Below, piece by piece: positions 1 through 8,511 of a stretch of 64,000 bases of DNA; the stretch's first letter is position 1; every line of letters begins with the position of its first letter. The DNA comes from Dokdonia sp. (lineage in GTDB: Bacteria > Bacteroidota > Bacteroidia > Flavobacteriales > Flavobacteriaceae). The stretch covers positions 142,032 to 206,031 of the forward strand of contig JAHDIF010000005.1 in assembly GCA_020630915.1 (NCBI GenBank), in the 5' to 3' direction. The notes under the pieces are model-generated. The model saw only the letters and a list, made by a program, of their open reading frames with translations, had not been told where the DNA came from and did not search any database. A program made the translations under genes and the position numbers.

Positions 1-417
1 ATCGGGTGGCTACCAGACTTAAAACCTTGGGGAGCTATGATCGCCGAACGATTGAAACCTGGCGGAACTTTTTATATGGTAGAGTTTCACCCCATAGTCT
101 GGATGTTTGATTATGTAGATGGCGAGCCAAAAATGCGATATGGCTACAATCAAACTGAAGCTATTTATGAAGAATATCAAGGTACCTACGCAGACACTTC
201 TTCAAAAATGATGAGCAAAGAATATGGATGGAATCACGGGCTAGGTGAAGTTGTAAGTGCACTTACCCAAGCTGGATTACGAGTTGAATTTCTGAGAGAA
301 CACGATGCTAGTCCCTATAATGTGCTGCCGGATTTGATCCAACAAGAAAACGGCCTTTTTGTTACTAAAGACCGCTTATATCCTTTATTATTTGAACTTA
401 GGGTTACGAAAGATTAA
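1..417 (+). CDS. SAM-dependent class I methyltransferase, C-terminal part (5' truncated by the window)
   Basis: The reading frame is open from base 1 and ends with TAA at 415-417. An internal ATG at 37 is not the real start, because in-frame codons before it already encode family sequence. The early segment (DLKPWGAMIAERLKPGG, then FYMVEFHP) is the usual post-motif I region of small-molecule or ubiquinone-type methyltransferases, where the LKPGG turn precedes a beta strand. The SAM-binding glycine loop must lie upstream of the window. The C-terminal part holds a tyrosine-rich insert (YGYNQTEAIYEEYQGTYAD) and the closing beta hairpin (PLLFELRVTK). The substrate cannot be inferred. The gene is convergent with msrA, and a hairpin element fills the gap. 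Confidence 0.8.
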   Translation: MGWLPDLKPWGAMIAERLKPGGTFYMVEFHPIVWMFDYVDGEPKMRYGYNQTEAIYEEYQGTYADTSSKMMSKEYGWNHGLGEVVSALTQAGLRVEFLREHDASPYNVLPDLIQQENGLFVTKDRLYPLLFELRVTKD

Positions 418-421
418 ACCT

Positions 422-582
422 AGATTATGCAATAGAAAATCTATTCCGTCTTGAAATAGCTTCAAAATAGACCGCTTCGCTATATTTTTGAGTTTCACCA
501 TAGCGATGCTATGCTAAAACTAAGAAAACATCCTATTTTATTGCTGTTTCAAAACTCATCACGAAGTTCTATTGCATAATCT
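422..582. repeat. 161-bp imperfect palindromic element (MITE-like or shared terminator)
   Basis: The outer 16 bp (agattatgcaatagaa at 422-437) are repeated perfectly inverted at 567-582. Inner arms also pair imperfectly (ttgaaatagcttcaaaatag at 451-470 against the complement of 531-555), and a further weak stem lies around 481-530. The whole intergenic space between two convergent genes is therefore one long foldback, ending 3 bp before the msrA stop codon. No coding capacity is visible. It may be a non-autonomous palindromic element, a bidirectional terminator, or both. Confidence 0.6.
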
Positions 583-585
583 GGG

Positions 586-1248
586 TTAATGTGCATTTTT
601 TTTAAGTAATTCTGGAAATTTTTGCTGGAAGCGTCGTAGTCTAGGGATAGATACGTTTTGGATGTATGGATTGCTAGGGTTGCGAGCTTCGTAGTTTTGA
701 TGATAGTTTTCTCCTACCCAGAATTTTTGAAAAGGCATCACCTCTGCCGCAACTTTGCCTTCTCCATAAATGGCTTCCTGTTCTTTAATTTTTGAAGCTA
801 TAATTTTCTTTTCTTGATCATTTTGATAAAAGATGATAGAACGATATTGCGACCCTCTGTCTGGCCCTTGGCCGTATTTTTGGGTTACATTTTGTGATCC
901 AAAATAAACATCTACTAGCTGGCTAAAGCTTATAACTTTAGGATCATAATAAATCTCCACAGCCTCTGCGTGTCCAGTGCGACCCGTATTGCTAGATTGA
1001 TATGTAGGGTTTTCTGTATGACCACCACTATATCCAGATATAGATTCTTGAACGCCTTTAACACTTTCATAAACGGCTTCTACACACCAGAAGCATCCAC
1101 TGGAAAAATAGGCTTTATGTAAACCGCCTTCTGGAGTTGTTTGTACGGGTGCTAGGGTAGTAAGTTCTTTTTGCTTATCTGTTTGTGATGGGGCGTTTGT
1201 GCAACTAATGACAAGCAGGAGCGATGTTAAGATTATCGATAGTTTCAT
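586..1248 (-). CDS. msrA: Peptide-methionine (S)-S-oxide reductase MsrA, lipoprotein form
   Basis: MsrA reduces methionine-S-sulfoxide in oxidised proteins. The family signature GCFWC lies at residues 51-55, with Cys52 as the catalytic nucleophile, followed by the conserved GYSGGHTENPTYQ segment, the GHAEAVEIYYDP strand and the QYRS motif. The N-terminus is a lipoprotein signal with lipobox LLVISC, so Cys16 should be lipidated and the enzyme should act in the periplasm or at the outer leaflet of an envelope membrane. A linker of about 25 residues separates the lipidated Cys from the catalytic domain. Length (220 aa) fits MsrA plus a signal. No MsrB domain is fused. The gene is probably monocistronic. 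Confidence 0.95.
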   Translation of the reverse strand: MKLSIILTSLLLVISCTNAPSQTDKQKELTTLAPVQTTPEGGLHKAYFSSGCFWCVEAVYESVKGVQESISGYSGGHTENPTYQSSNTGRTGHAEAVEIYYDPKVISFSQLVDVYFGSQNVTQKYGQGPDRGSQYRSIIFYQNDQEKKIIASKIKEQEAIYGEGKVAAEVMPFQKFWVGENYHQNYEARNPSNPYIQNVSIPRLRRFQQKFPELLKKNAH

Positions 1249-1330
1249 TATAAATGATTTCTTTTATAGTCTATAAAATTACGAGATTCTTACAGCTTTT
1301 GTAGCTAATGGTTTGTTAAGGTTCGAACAT

Positions 1331-1360
1331 AAAAAAAGCCACGTACGTACGTGGCTTTCT
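1331..1360 (-). terminator. Rho-independent terminator of the NIF3/zinc-ribbon-like operon
   Basis: A perfect stem (aaagccacgtac / gtacgtggcttt, 1335-1358) is followed on the minus strand by a run of seven T residues. It lies about 20 bp past the stop of the gene ending at 1379. Confidence 0.85.
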
Positions 1361-1378
1361 ATATTGTTGAGGTGCTAC

Positions 1379-2158
1379 TTAGAGTTTACTAAAAATAGCA
1401 CTCATCTTTTCTTGTTCTTCTGTCGCTAGTTCTGCATCTACAAGGATACGACCACTATGCTCATCGATAATAATTTTCTTACGACCTGCAATCTCTACTT
1501 GAACTTGCGGTGGTATTGTAAAATAAGATCCTCCAGAAGCTCCACGCTCTACAGGTACGACAGCGAGACCGTTTCTCACATTATTACGAATACGCTTGTA
1601 CGCTTTTACAAGACGCTCTTCGATATCTTTTTCGAAATCTGCACTTTTCTTAAGAAGTGCTTTTTCTTCTTTTTCTGTTTCAGAAAGGATAGCGTCTAGT
1701 TCACTTTTCTTGTGTTTAAGATGAGTCTCTCTTTCTCCTAAGCGCTCTTTGGTGGTATTGATTACTTCAGTCTTCTGCTCGATTTGTGCTTTGTATTCTT
1801 TAATGTTTTTATCAGCTAGTTGTATTTCTAATTCTTGAAATTCAACTTCTTTACTCAATGCATTAAACTCACGGTTGTTACGTACGTTCTTTTGTTGCTC
1901 AGAGTATTTTTTGATCGCTGCCTTTGAGTCTTCTATCTGAATTTTCTTAGCCTTAATTTGATCTTCTACAAGAGAGAGATCATTTTCTAACTTTTCAATT
2001 CTTTTATTAAGACCAGCTACTTCATCTTCTAGATCTTCTACCTCTAAAGGAAGTTCTCCTCGTACATTACGAATTTGATCTACACGAGCGTCTATGAGTT
2101 GTAAATCATATAGAGCGCGTAATTTTTCTTCTACTGTAGCCTCTTTTTTCTTAGCCAT
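1379..2158 (-). CDS. Coiled-coil protein of the C4-zinc-ribbon (CT398/COG1579) family with zinc ligands lost
   Basis: Residues about 10-180 form one long, charged, heptad-like coiled coil (many E/K/Q/L), as in the CT398-like family that usually ends in a zf-RING_7 C4 zinc ribbon. The C-terminal module is recognisable (SGGSYFTIPPQVQVEI, then KKIIIDEHSGRILVD), but the expected CGGCF and CxxCGR cysteines are replaced by S-G-G-S-Y and D-E-H-S-G-R, so no metal site remains. The ATG at 2158 is preferred to an upstream in-frame start at 2212, because 2158 lies just after the upstream NIF3 stop and matches the MAKKKEATVEEKL start expected here. The 259-aa protein is cotranscribed with the NIF3 gene, a pairing I recall from other Bacteroidota. 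Its biochemical role is unknown. Confidence 0.85.
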   Translation of the reverse strand: MAKKKEATVEEKLRALYDLQLIDARVDQIRNVRGELPLEVEDLEDEVAGLNKRIEKLENDLSLVEDQIKAKKIQIEDSKAAIKKYSEQQKNVRNNREFNALSKEVEFQELEIQLADKNIKEYKAQIEQKTEVINTTKERLGERETHLKHKKSELDAILSETEKEEKALLKKSADFEKDIEERLVKAYKRIRNNVRNGLAVVPVERGASGGSYFTIPPQVQVEIAGRKKIIIDEHSGRILVDAELATEEQEKMSAIFSKL

Positions 2159-2162
2159 ACTT

Positions 2163-3257
2163 TTAAAAATAATTGATAGGATTGGTGTTTTCCTCTGATA
2201 AAAGGACTGCAAAACTACGAATTTTTTCTGTAAGATAATCGGCTATGAGGTTTTTTGTAAATCGCTCACTTTCATAGTGCCCCACATCTGCCAAAAGTAG
2301 CTGCCCTTCTGCCTTATAGTAGTCGTGATATTTCAGGTCTGCTGTGACATATGCATCTGCCTTATGTGCCTTTGCTGCTGCTATAGCAAAGGCACCGCTA
2401 CCGCCTAATACAGCTACTTTCTTTATTTTTTTGCCTAACAGTTGAGAGTGTCTCACTCCACCACTTTTAAAAGTTGTCTTGATAAGGCTAAGAAAATCAT
2501 TTTCTAATATTGGATTTTTTAAGGTGCCTATCATTCCCATACCCACGTTTTTATTTTCATTTTCTAGAGATACGAGTTCATAGGCGACCTCTTCATATGG
2601 ATGGTTCTCAATAAGTGCTTGAACTACATTTTTCTTTAAATGTTTATGGAAGGTGATATGGAGTTGCGTTTCTCCTTCTTGATGTTGTTTGTGTTTCTTA
2701 CCTACAAACGGGTTTGTATTTTCTCCAGCTCTAAAGGTGCCCTCTCCTTCAGTAGAAAAACTACATTGATCGTACTTCCCTATATGTCCTGCTCCTGCCT
2801 GGAATAATGATTCTTTTAACGCTTTCGCGAAAGCGTGAGGAACATACGTAGTAAGTTTATACAAACTCTCTCTTTTAGGAAGTAATATTTTGCAATCTTC
2901 GAGTTGTAAAGCTTGTGCCATTCCATAATTAACACCGTGAGCCATATTGTCGAGTGCTGTATGAATGGCGTAGATTGCAATATCGTTCTTGATGGCTGTA
3001 AGAATTGCTTTTTCTACATAATTACTGCCATTAAGTCTTTTTAAACCAGAGAAGAGTATGGGGTGAAAACATACGATTAGGTTGCAGTTTTTTAAAATGG
3101 CTTCCTGAACGACGTTTTCTAAGGCATCGTGTGCGACTAGAATATTGGTAATTGTATTTTTTTTATCCCCTACTAGGAGGCCTACATTGTCAAAATCTTC
3201 TGCCTGTGCGAGAGGAGCCCATTGATCTAATAAGTTGCCTACATCTGCTATTGTCAT
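2163..3257 (-). CDS. NIF3/YbgI-family dinuclear metal protein (GTP cyclohydrolase I type 2 homolog)
   Basis: NIF3 proteins are ring-shaped dinuclear metal proteins of uncertain activity. The metal-binding motifs are visible: HDALENVV, CFHPILFSGLKR, HTALDN and, near the C-terminus, DVGHYESE. The long middle insert (about residues 125-240, ending in the HPYEEVAYEL segment) is the PII-like domain of the roughly 365-aa subfamily. The start was placed at the ATG at 3257 (MTIADVGNLLDQWAPL). The longer frame to 3314 would add residues without family resemblance and overlap lpxK. It is the first gene of a two-gene unit with the coiled-coil protein, divergent from lpxK with 48 bp between the starts. 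The dispersed palindrome lies in frame at 2820-2835 and encodes AFAKA. Confidence 0.9.
   Translation of the reverse strand: MTIADVGNLLDQWAPLAQAEDFDNVGLLVGDKKNTITNILVAHDALENVVQEAILKNCNLIVCFHPILFSGLKRLNGSNYVEKAILTAIKNDIAIYAIHTALDNMAHGVNYGMAQALQLEDCKILLPKRESLYKLTTYVPHAFAKALKESLFQAGAGHIGKYDQCSFSTEGEGTFRAGENTNPFVGKKHKQHQEGETQLHITFHKHLKKNVVQALIENHPYEEVAYELVSLENENKNVGMGMIGTLKNPILENDFLSLIKTTFKSGGVRHSQLLGKKIKKVAVLGGSGAFAIAAAKAHKADAYVTADLKYHDYYKAEGQLLLADVGHYESERFTKNLIADYLTEKIRSFAVLLSEENTNPINYF
2819..2836. repeat. Dispersed palindrome copy 1 (18 bp perfect)
   Basis: acgctttcgcgaaagcgt lies inside the NIF3 gene and is read on the minus strand as A-F-A-K-A. Confidence 0.95.
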
Positions 3258-3291
3258 AAAATTGTGTGTTATTAGGTAAAGATAAATATTA

Positions 3292-3299
3292 TACCTTCG
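3292..3299 (+). promoter_or_regulatory. Possible -7 box (TACCTTCG) of lpxK
   Basis: TACCTTCG resembles the Bacteroidota -7 consensus TAnnTTTG. It lies 7-14 bp before the lpxK ATG at 3306, so transcription would begin at or next to the start codon. No clear -33 TTG is seen at the right distance. Confidence 0.35.
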
Positions 3300-3305
3300 T
3301 CTTTG

Positions 3306-4319
3306 ATGAAGCACTTACGTAAATTATTATTTCCTTTTTCGGCAATTTACTATGTAGTAACTTGGATACGCAATTATCTTTTTGATTCTGGTATATGGAA
3401 ATCTCAGGAGTATGATTTTCCAGTAATATGTGTAGGTAATTTAAGTGTAGGTGGCACGGGCAAAACACCTATGACGGAATATCTTATAAAGTTCCTTAAA
3501 GATCTAACATCTCTAGGTGTTTTGAGCAGAGGTTATGGAAGGAGCACTTCTGGATATCTATTTGTGGAGCATAGTCATACTGCAGATCAAGTAGGGGATG
3601 AACCCTTACAATACAAAACAAAGTTTGAAAATATTAGTGTTGCTGTTTGTGAAGATAGAAGAAAGGGAATTAAATTATTGACGGAGGAAGCGCTAGAGCC
3701 AAAGATTCTTGTGCTAGATGATGCCTATCAACATAGAAGCGTGAAGGCGGGCTTTTCAATACTTTTAACTCCATATGATGATCTTTTTTATAACGATAAT
3801 GTATTACCAGCGGGCAACCTTCGAGAAAGTCGAAGAGGAGCAAAGAGGGCGCAGGTTATCATTGTGAGTAAATGCCCAGTAGGGCTTAGTGTAAATGCCC
3901 AGTCAGTTGTGCGTAAAAAAATAAGCCAGTATACTCATGGCAACGTTTACTTTACGACTATAGACTACAGCAATAATATTTATGGGGAACAAGGTAGAAT
4001 GGAACTATCTGATATTCCTAATACCGGAGTAACACTTGTTACTGGGATTGCAAACCCTAAGCCTTTGCTAAAGTTTATAGAAAGTAAGAATATTACTTTT
4101 GATCATAAGCAATATAAAGATCATCACAATTTTTCGGCTAGTGAGCTAGAGAGTCTGGAGAAATGTTCATTTATTCTTACTACAGAAAAGGATTATATGC
4201 GTTTAAAATCGCGCTTAAAGAATAAAAATCTCTTTTATCTACCTATAGAAGTTAGATTTTTAAGTGGGGAGCATAATGCATTTAAGAAAGAGGTGCTTGA
4301 TTTTGCAGGACTTAGCTAA
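3306..4319 (+). CDS. lpxK: Tetraacyldisaccharide 4'-kinase LpxK
   Basis: LpxK phosphorylates the 4' position of the lipid A disaccharide precursor at the inner membrane. An N-terminal hydrophobic segment (residues about 8-20) is followed by the family P-loop GNLSVGGTGKTP (Walker A around 49-54), the LSRGYGR motif, the DDAYQHR motif and the LLPAGNLRE-like segment (NVLPAGNLRESRRGAKRAQ). Length (337 aa) is normal. The ATG at 3306 is used, although a TTG directly before it is also in frame. The gene ends 8 bp inside the 3' end of the convergent hybrid kinase gene, so no separate terminator can be placed. Confidence 0.95.
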   Translation: MKHLRKLLFPFSAIYYVVTWIRNYLFDSGIWKSQEYDFPVICVGNLSVGGTGKTPMTEYLIKFLKDLTSLGVLSRGYGRSTSGYLFVEHSHTADQVGDEPLQYKTKFENISVAVCEDRRKGIKLLTEEALEPKILVLDDAYQHRSVKAGFSILLTPYDDLFYNDNVLPAGNLRESRRGAKRAQVIIVSKCPVGLSVNAQSVVRKKISQYTHGNVYFTTIDYSNNIYGEQGRMELSDIPNTGVTLVTGIANPKPLLKFIESKNITFDHKQYKDHHNFSASELESLEKCSFILTTEKDYMRLKSRLKNKNLFYLPIEVRFLSGEHNAFKKEVLDFAGLS

Positions 4320-6534
4320 GTGCGTTTGCTTTTTTTAGACCGTTATGTATTTTTTGGAAAAACTCCTCGACTTTATAGGGCTTAGGTATAATGTCATTTA
4401 GTCCAGCCTCGTGAAAACTATCTATATTTTCATCAATTGTTACAGCGGTAAGTGCTAGAATAGGGATCTCTTTATTAAAGAGTCTAATTTGTTCGGTAGC
4501 TTCAATACCGCTTATCCCTGGCATATGAATATCCATAAGCACGAGGTCAAAGTGTCCTGTTCTTACCTTTTCCACCGCAATTTCTCCATTGTCTGCAACA
4601 TCACATATCATTTTGTTTTTCTCCAGGATTTTACGTGTAATCATCTGGTTAATCTTATTGTCTTCTACAACAAGTATTTTTCTGTTTTCTAGAGCTACGT
4701 AATCTACATCGTAGATAATATTATGTGGATTTTTTTCTTCGGCCGAAAGTTGTGATAAATTGTACTCAATGTCAAAAGAAAACTTTGATCCTTTTCCTAG
4801 GGTACTTTCTAGTGTGATTTTACTATTAAGAAGATCAAGCAAATTCTTAACAATAGATAGTCCTAGGCCTGTTCCTCCAAATTTTCTATTAATAGCGACA
4901 GATCCTTGTGTAAAATTCTGGAAGATATTTTTTTGTTTCTTTTTTGATATTCCTTCTCCACTATCTTCTATTTCAAAATGCAATGCTATATTTTGATTTG
5001 TCTCTTTTATTTTCTGGACACGAACAAATACATTTCCATCTCTGGTAAACTTGACAGCGTTTCCTACCAAATTTATGAGAATTTGAGAGATCATTAACGG
5101 GTCTCCGAGTAACTCTGAAGGGATGTCTGGGTCAAATTCAAAGTTTAGATTATTCCCTTTGTCCTTTGCAGATTTTTCTAATGCAAACAATACATCTTCA
5201 ATACGTTTTTTAAGATTAAAGGCCGTTTGTTCTACTTCTACTTTATTAGCTTCTAATTTATTTAAATCGAGAATATTGTTAATGAGAGATAGCAGGTATT
5301 CTCCAGAAAACTTAAGAGAGTCCAGATGTTTTTTCTGCTCTTCTGTAGGATTCTCACTTAATAAAAGATGAGTAAGACCAGTAACCGCATACATAGGTGT
5401 TCGCAGCTCGTGGGTTATGGTAGATAAAAATTGAGCTTTGACCATAGAGGCTTTCTCAGCGTTATCTTTTGCAATAATAAGTTCTGTATTTTTTGCTTGG
5501 AGTAGCTCATTTGCCTTAGCTCGTAAATTATTGTTCTTGTATAATGATAGAATGAGTAGTGAAAGAATTGTTACCATGGAAATGATAAGAACCTTTCCTA
5601 GCATTTTACCTTGCATTCTACCTTGTTGTTCTCTTGTAATATCTTTTGTTAAATTTTGAGAGATAAGAGCTTCTTCTGCTTTGTTGTTTTCAATAGGTAA
5701 AATTTTAACTAGCTGCGTGGGCGAGAGCTCTTTTTGAAGGTCTTGATATAACATCATTTGCTTCGCTGCTTCCTCGTCATTGTTTTGCTTTTGAGCTATT
5801 TCACTTGCAGTTTTATAGGTTTCTTGAAGTATCTCAGGAAAATTCTCCTGGGCACTTATTTCTTGAGCTTCTTTTATCGTAAGATCTGCTTCTTTCAAGT
5901 TGTCTAAGAGGAGTAATGTTTTTCCTTTTTGACTGAGATTAGTTGCGAGTAGGTAATTGTTTTTTGAGAATCGAGACTGATTGATGGCTAAGTCGTATTG
6001 GTCTATGGCCTTTTGATATTCTTTTTGGGAGTGTAGGATGACTCCTTTGTTACTATATAATTTTGCAAGTAGTTGAGGTCTATTCTTATTAGTGAGTTGA
6101 TCACTTGCAAGTGTGACGTATTCTTCTGCTTTAGCATAATCACCTTTGCGTAATGCAATATCTGATGAGGTAATATAACTTTGTCCTAAGCCCTCAGTAT
6201 CTGTTGTTGTTTTTTGAATGCTAATAGCTTTTTCATTTTCTCGGCTTGCATTAACCAGATCGTCTGCTTGTAAATAAATTTTTGACAATGTATGTGAGGT
6301 AATACCTATATACTTATTATTATTTACTGTGGTTGCAAGGTCTCTAGCTCTATTTAATAATGCGACAGAGGAGCTGTAGTCTGATGTAGATATGGTCTTT
6401 ACTGCTACATTAAGAAGGGAATCAATTTTTTTGTTAGTGATGTCAAGTGCCGCTTCGTCTACTTCTTGCGCTTGAAACATGCTAACAAAAAAAACAAAAA
6501 ATGGAAGAATAAAACGAGACAAAGTATGAGTCAT
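4312..6534 (-). CDS. TPR-containing hybrid sensor histidine kinase/response regulator
   Basis: Order of parts in 740 aa: a signal peptide (1-22, ending around FQAQE), tetratricopeptide-like helical repeats (about 35-270), a short linker, one membrane segment (about 313-331), a coiled-coil linker, a HisKA domain with FLSTITHELRTPM (phospho-acceptor His375), a HATPase domain with the N box (LINLVGNAVKF, about 487-497), DSGEGIS and GGTGLGLSIV, and a C-terminal receiver (618-735) with KILVVEDN, Asp668 in LVLMDIHMPG, LALTA and the switch KPYK. All key catalytic residues are present. The periplasmic TPR part probably senses a protein or peptide, but the ligand is unknown. There is no DNA-binding domain, so the output must pass to another partner. 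gapA lies immediately upstream on the same strand, 30 bp away, and is probably unrelated in function. Confidence 0.93.
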   Translation of the reverse strand: MTHTLSRFILPFFVFFVSMFQAQEVDEAALDITNKKIDSLLNVAVKTISTSDYSSSVALLNRARDLATTVNNNKYIGITSHTLSKIYLQADDLVNASRENEKAISIQKTTTDTEGLGQSYITSSDIALRKGDYAKAEEYVTLASDQLTNKNRPQLLAKLYSNKGVILHSQKEYQKAIDQYDLAINQSRFSKNNYLLATNLSQKGKTLLLLDNLKEADLTIKEAQEISAQENFPEILQETYKTASEIAQKQNNDEEAAKQMMLYQDLQKELSPTQLVKILPIENNKAEEALISQNLTKDITREQQGRMQGKMLGKVLIISMVTILSLLILSLYKNNNLRAKANELLQAKNTELIIAKDNAEKASMVKAQFLSTITHELRTPMYAVTGLTHLLLSENPTEEQKKHLDSLKFSGEYLLSLINNILDLNKLEANKVEVEQTAFNLKKRIEDVLFALEKSAKDKGNNLNFEFDPDIPSELLGDPLMISQILINLVGNAVKFTRDGNVFVRVQKIKETNQNIALHFEIEDSGEGISKKKQKNIFQNFTQGSVAINRKFGGTGLGLSIVKNLLDLLNSKITLESTLGKGSKFSFDIEYNLSQLSAEEKNPHNIIYDVDYVALENRKILVVEDNKINQMITRKILEKNKMICDVADNGEIAVEKVRTGHFDLVLMDIHMPGISGIEATEQIRLFNKEIPILALTAVTIDENIDSFHEAGLNDIIPKPYKVEEFFQKIHNGLKKANALS

Positions 6535-6563
6535 GTTTGCAGGTTGTTCGGTCTAAATATATG

Positions 6564-7577
6564 CTATTTATTAGAAACCTTCATTATTAGATCTATTAAT
6601 CTACTAGAGTAGCCAGTTTCATTATCATACCAACCAATTATTTTGATCATTTTCCCAATTACCGATGTCATTTGTGAGTCGTAAATACAGGAATGTTTGT
6701 TTCCTATAATGTCAACAGATACTAGGGGTTTGTCTGTATATTCAATAATTCCAGATAACTCATTTGAAGCGGCATTTTTTATAGCAGCATTTACCGAATC
6801 AGCCGTTACTTGTTTGGTGACATTAAAGGTTATATCAGACAAGGAGCCATTAGGTACTGGCACTCTTATGCCACAACCTCCAATAACATCTTTTAAGTGT
6901 GGGAATATTTTGGTTAAAGCTTTAGCTGCTCCGGTAGTTGTAGGGACTATGCTTTGTCCTGCCGCTCGAGCACGTCTTAAGTCTCTATGTGGTTGGTCAT
7001 GTAAACTTTGGTCAGTGGTATAGGAGTGAACCGTGGTTATATAGGCTTGCTCAATCGTACAAATTTCATCAATTATTTTAACAAGAGGTGCTGTGTTGTT
7101 AGTAGTGCAAGAGGCATTAGATATAATCTTTTCCGTTCCATCTAATGTGTGTTCATTTACGCCCATTACAATCATCTTGATGGAATTGTCTAGTGGTGGG
7201 ACAGACAGAATCACTTTGCGAGCACCAGCGCTTATATGATGCAACAGATCTTCTTTAATTTTAAACTTTCCAGTACTCTCAAGAACCACATCTGGAGCTA
7301 CTTGTGACCAAGGTATTTGAGCTATGTGTGATGTATTAAATAGCGGTATTTCTTTATCATTTACTAAGATGAAATTCCCTTTTACGCTTTCGCGAAAGCG
7401 TACGTCTTCCCCATATATGCCGTGAATACTGTCATACTTGAGGAGATGACTCAAGGTAGCAGCATCTGCTAGGTCGTTTATTCCTACAATCTCAAAATTA
7501 GGATGATCAAAAGCGAGCCTAAAGAAAGTGCGACCTATTCTTCCAAAACCATTAATAGCGACTCTAATTTTACTCAT
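6564..7577 (-). CDS. gapA: Type I glyceraldehyde-3-phosphate dehydrogenase
   Basis: It oxidises glyceraldehyde-3-phosphate to 1,3-bisphosphoglycerate (glycolysis/gluconeogenesis). The NAD fold starts INGFGRIGR, the active site is SNASCTTNN with Cys157, and the family segments YTTDQ, HRDLRRARAA and WYDNETGYS are present. The second Cys of the common SCTTNC motif is Asn, which is not catalytically essential. Residues 60-64 (RFRES) are encoded by the dispersed palindrome and fall in a loop before a beta strand. Length (337 aa) is complete. It follows lipA by 5 bp and is probably cotranscribed with it. Cofactor preference cannot be told from sequence. Confidence 0.95.
   Translation of the reverse strand: MSKIRVAINGFGRIGRTFFRLAFDHPNFEIVGINDLADAATLSHLLKYDSIHGIYGEDVRFRESVKGNFILVNDKEIPLFNTSHIAQIPWSQVAPDVVLESTGKFKIKEDLLHHISAGARKVILSVPPLDNSIKMIVMGVNEHTLDGTEKIISNASCTTNNTAPLVKIIDEICTIEQAYITTVHSYTTDQSLHDQPHRDLRRARAAGQSIVPTTTGAAKALTKIFPHLKDVIGGCGIRVPVPNGSLSDITFNVTKQVTADSVNAAIKNAASNELSGIIEYTDKPLVSVDIIGNKHSCIYDSQMTSVIGKMIKIIGWYDNETGYSSRLIDLIMKVSNK
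7383..7402. repeat. Dispersed palindrome copy 2 (20 bp perfect)
   Basis: tacgctttcgcgaaagcgta lies inside gapA and is read on the minus strand as V-R-F-R-E-S-V. Confidence 0.95.
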
Positions 7578-7582
7578 GTGTG

Positions 7583-8452
7583 CTACAAGAGGTGTTTTTG
7601 AGCTTTGTAAGAAGATCTTACTAAGGCACCACTCTCCACATGTCTAAACCCCATCTCCAAGCCTATGGTCTCATATTTTTTAAATTGATCTGGTGTTATG
7701 AATTGCTTTACGGGTAAGTGCTTTTTTGATGGTTGCAAATACTGTCCTATAGTCACAATATCTACTTTTGCTTCTTTGAGATCTTTGAGCGTTTGTATCA
7801 CTTCTTCTTCGGTTTCACCTAGTCCTAACATGATACCCGTTTTAGTTCTTTCTATACCTTGCTCTTTTAAGTATTTCAGTACTGCTAGGCTGCGCTCATA
7901 TTTTGCTTGGATACGTACTTCTCTTGTGAGACGCTTTACGGTTTCCATATTGTGAGAAACTACCTCTGGGTTAACGGTGACAATGCGGTCAAGTAGATCT
8001 TCTCTGCCTTGAAAATCTGGAATAAGGGTCTCTAGAGTTGTGTCAGTATTCATTCTCCGTATCGCTTTTACTGTTTCTCCCCAGATGATAGTTCCCATAT
8101 CTTTAAGGTCATCTCGATCTACAGAAGTGATAACGGCGTGCTTAATATTCATAATCTTAATGGAACGAGCCACCTTCTCAGGTTCTTCCCAGTCCACTGT
8201 TTCTGGTCTCCCAGTTTTAACACCGCAGAAGCCACAAGATCTTGTGCAAATATTTCCAAGGATCATAAAGGTAGCGGTTCCTTCACTCCAACATTCTCCC
8301 ATGTTAGGACAACTTCCAGATGTGCATATGGTATGTAGGTCATATTTATCTACAAGACCTCTAAGTTCGGTGTATTTTTTTCCGGTTGGAAGCTTTACAC
8401 GTAGCCACTTGGGTTTAGGGACACGTGCGGTGGGAGTGCTTACTTCTTGCAT
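7583..8452 (-). CDS. lipA: Lipoyl synthase LipA
   Basis: A radical-SAM enzyme that inserts two sulfurs into protein-bound octanoyl groups. The auxiliary cluster motif CTSGSCPNMGECW (Cys43, Cys48, Cys54) and the radical-SAM motif CTRSCGFC (Cys69, Cys73, Cys76) are both intact. The region SVDRDDLKDMG and the C-terminal arginine-serine motif (VRSSYKA) of LipA are also present. Length is 289 aa. A minus-strand TATCTTTG box lies about 18 bp upstream of the start. lipA is the first gene of a lipA-gapA unit. No lipB is seen in the window. Confidence 0.97.
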   Translation of the reverse strand: MQEVSTPTARVPKPKWLRVKLPTGKKYTELRGLVDKYDLHTICTSGSCPNMGECWSEGTATFMILGNICTRSCGFCGVKTGRPETVDWEEPEKVARSIKIMNIKHAVITSVDRDDLKDMGTIIWGETVKAIRRMNTDTTLETLIPDFQGREDLLDRIVTVNPEVVSHNMETVKRLTREVRIQAKYERSLAVLKYLKEQGIERTKTGIMLGLGETEEEVIQTLKDLKEAKVDIVTIGQYLQPSKKHLPVKQFITPDQFKKYETIGLEMGFRHVESGALVRSSYKAQKHLL

Positions 8453-8469
8453 AGCTTTTTTATGAGTTA

Positions 8470-8477
8470 CAAAGATA
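8470..8477 (-). promoter_or_regulatory. Probable -7 box (TATCTTTG) of lipA-gapA
   Basis: The minus strand reads TATCTTTG, matching the Bacteroidota -7 consensus TAnnTTTG. A TTG lies 24 bp further upstream (minus-strand 8504-8502), at the edge of acceptable spacing. The predicted transcript start is about 10 bp before the ATG. Confidence 0.5.
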
Positions 8478-8511
8478 CAAAATGAAGTATGTAAAAATCC
8501 TCAATTAATTA

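Noticed and set aside
6564..7577. Loss of the second cysteine in the GAPDH active-site motif (SCTTNN) as a sign of inactivity
   Set aside because: Only the first Cys is catalytic; Asn at the second position does not remove activity.
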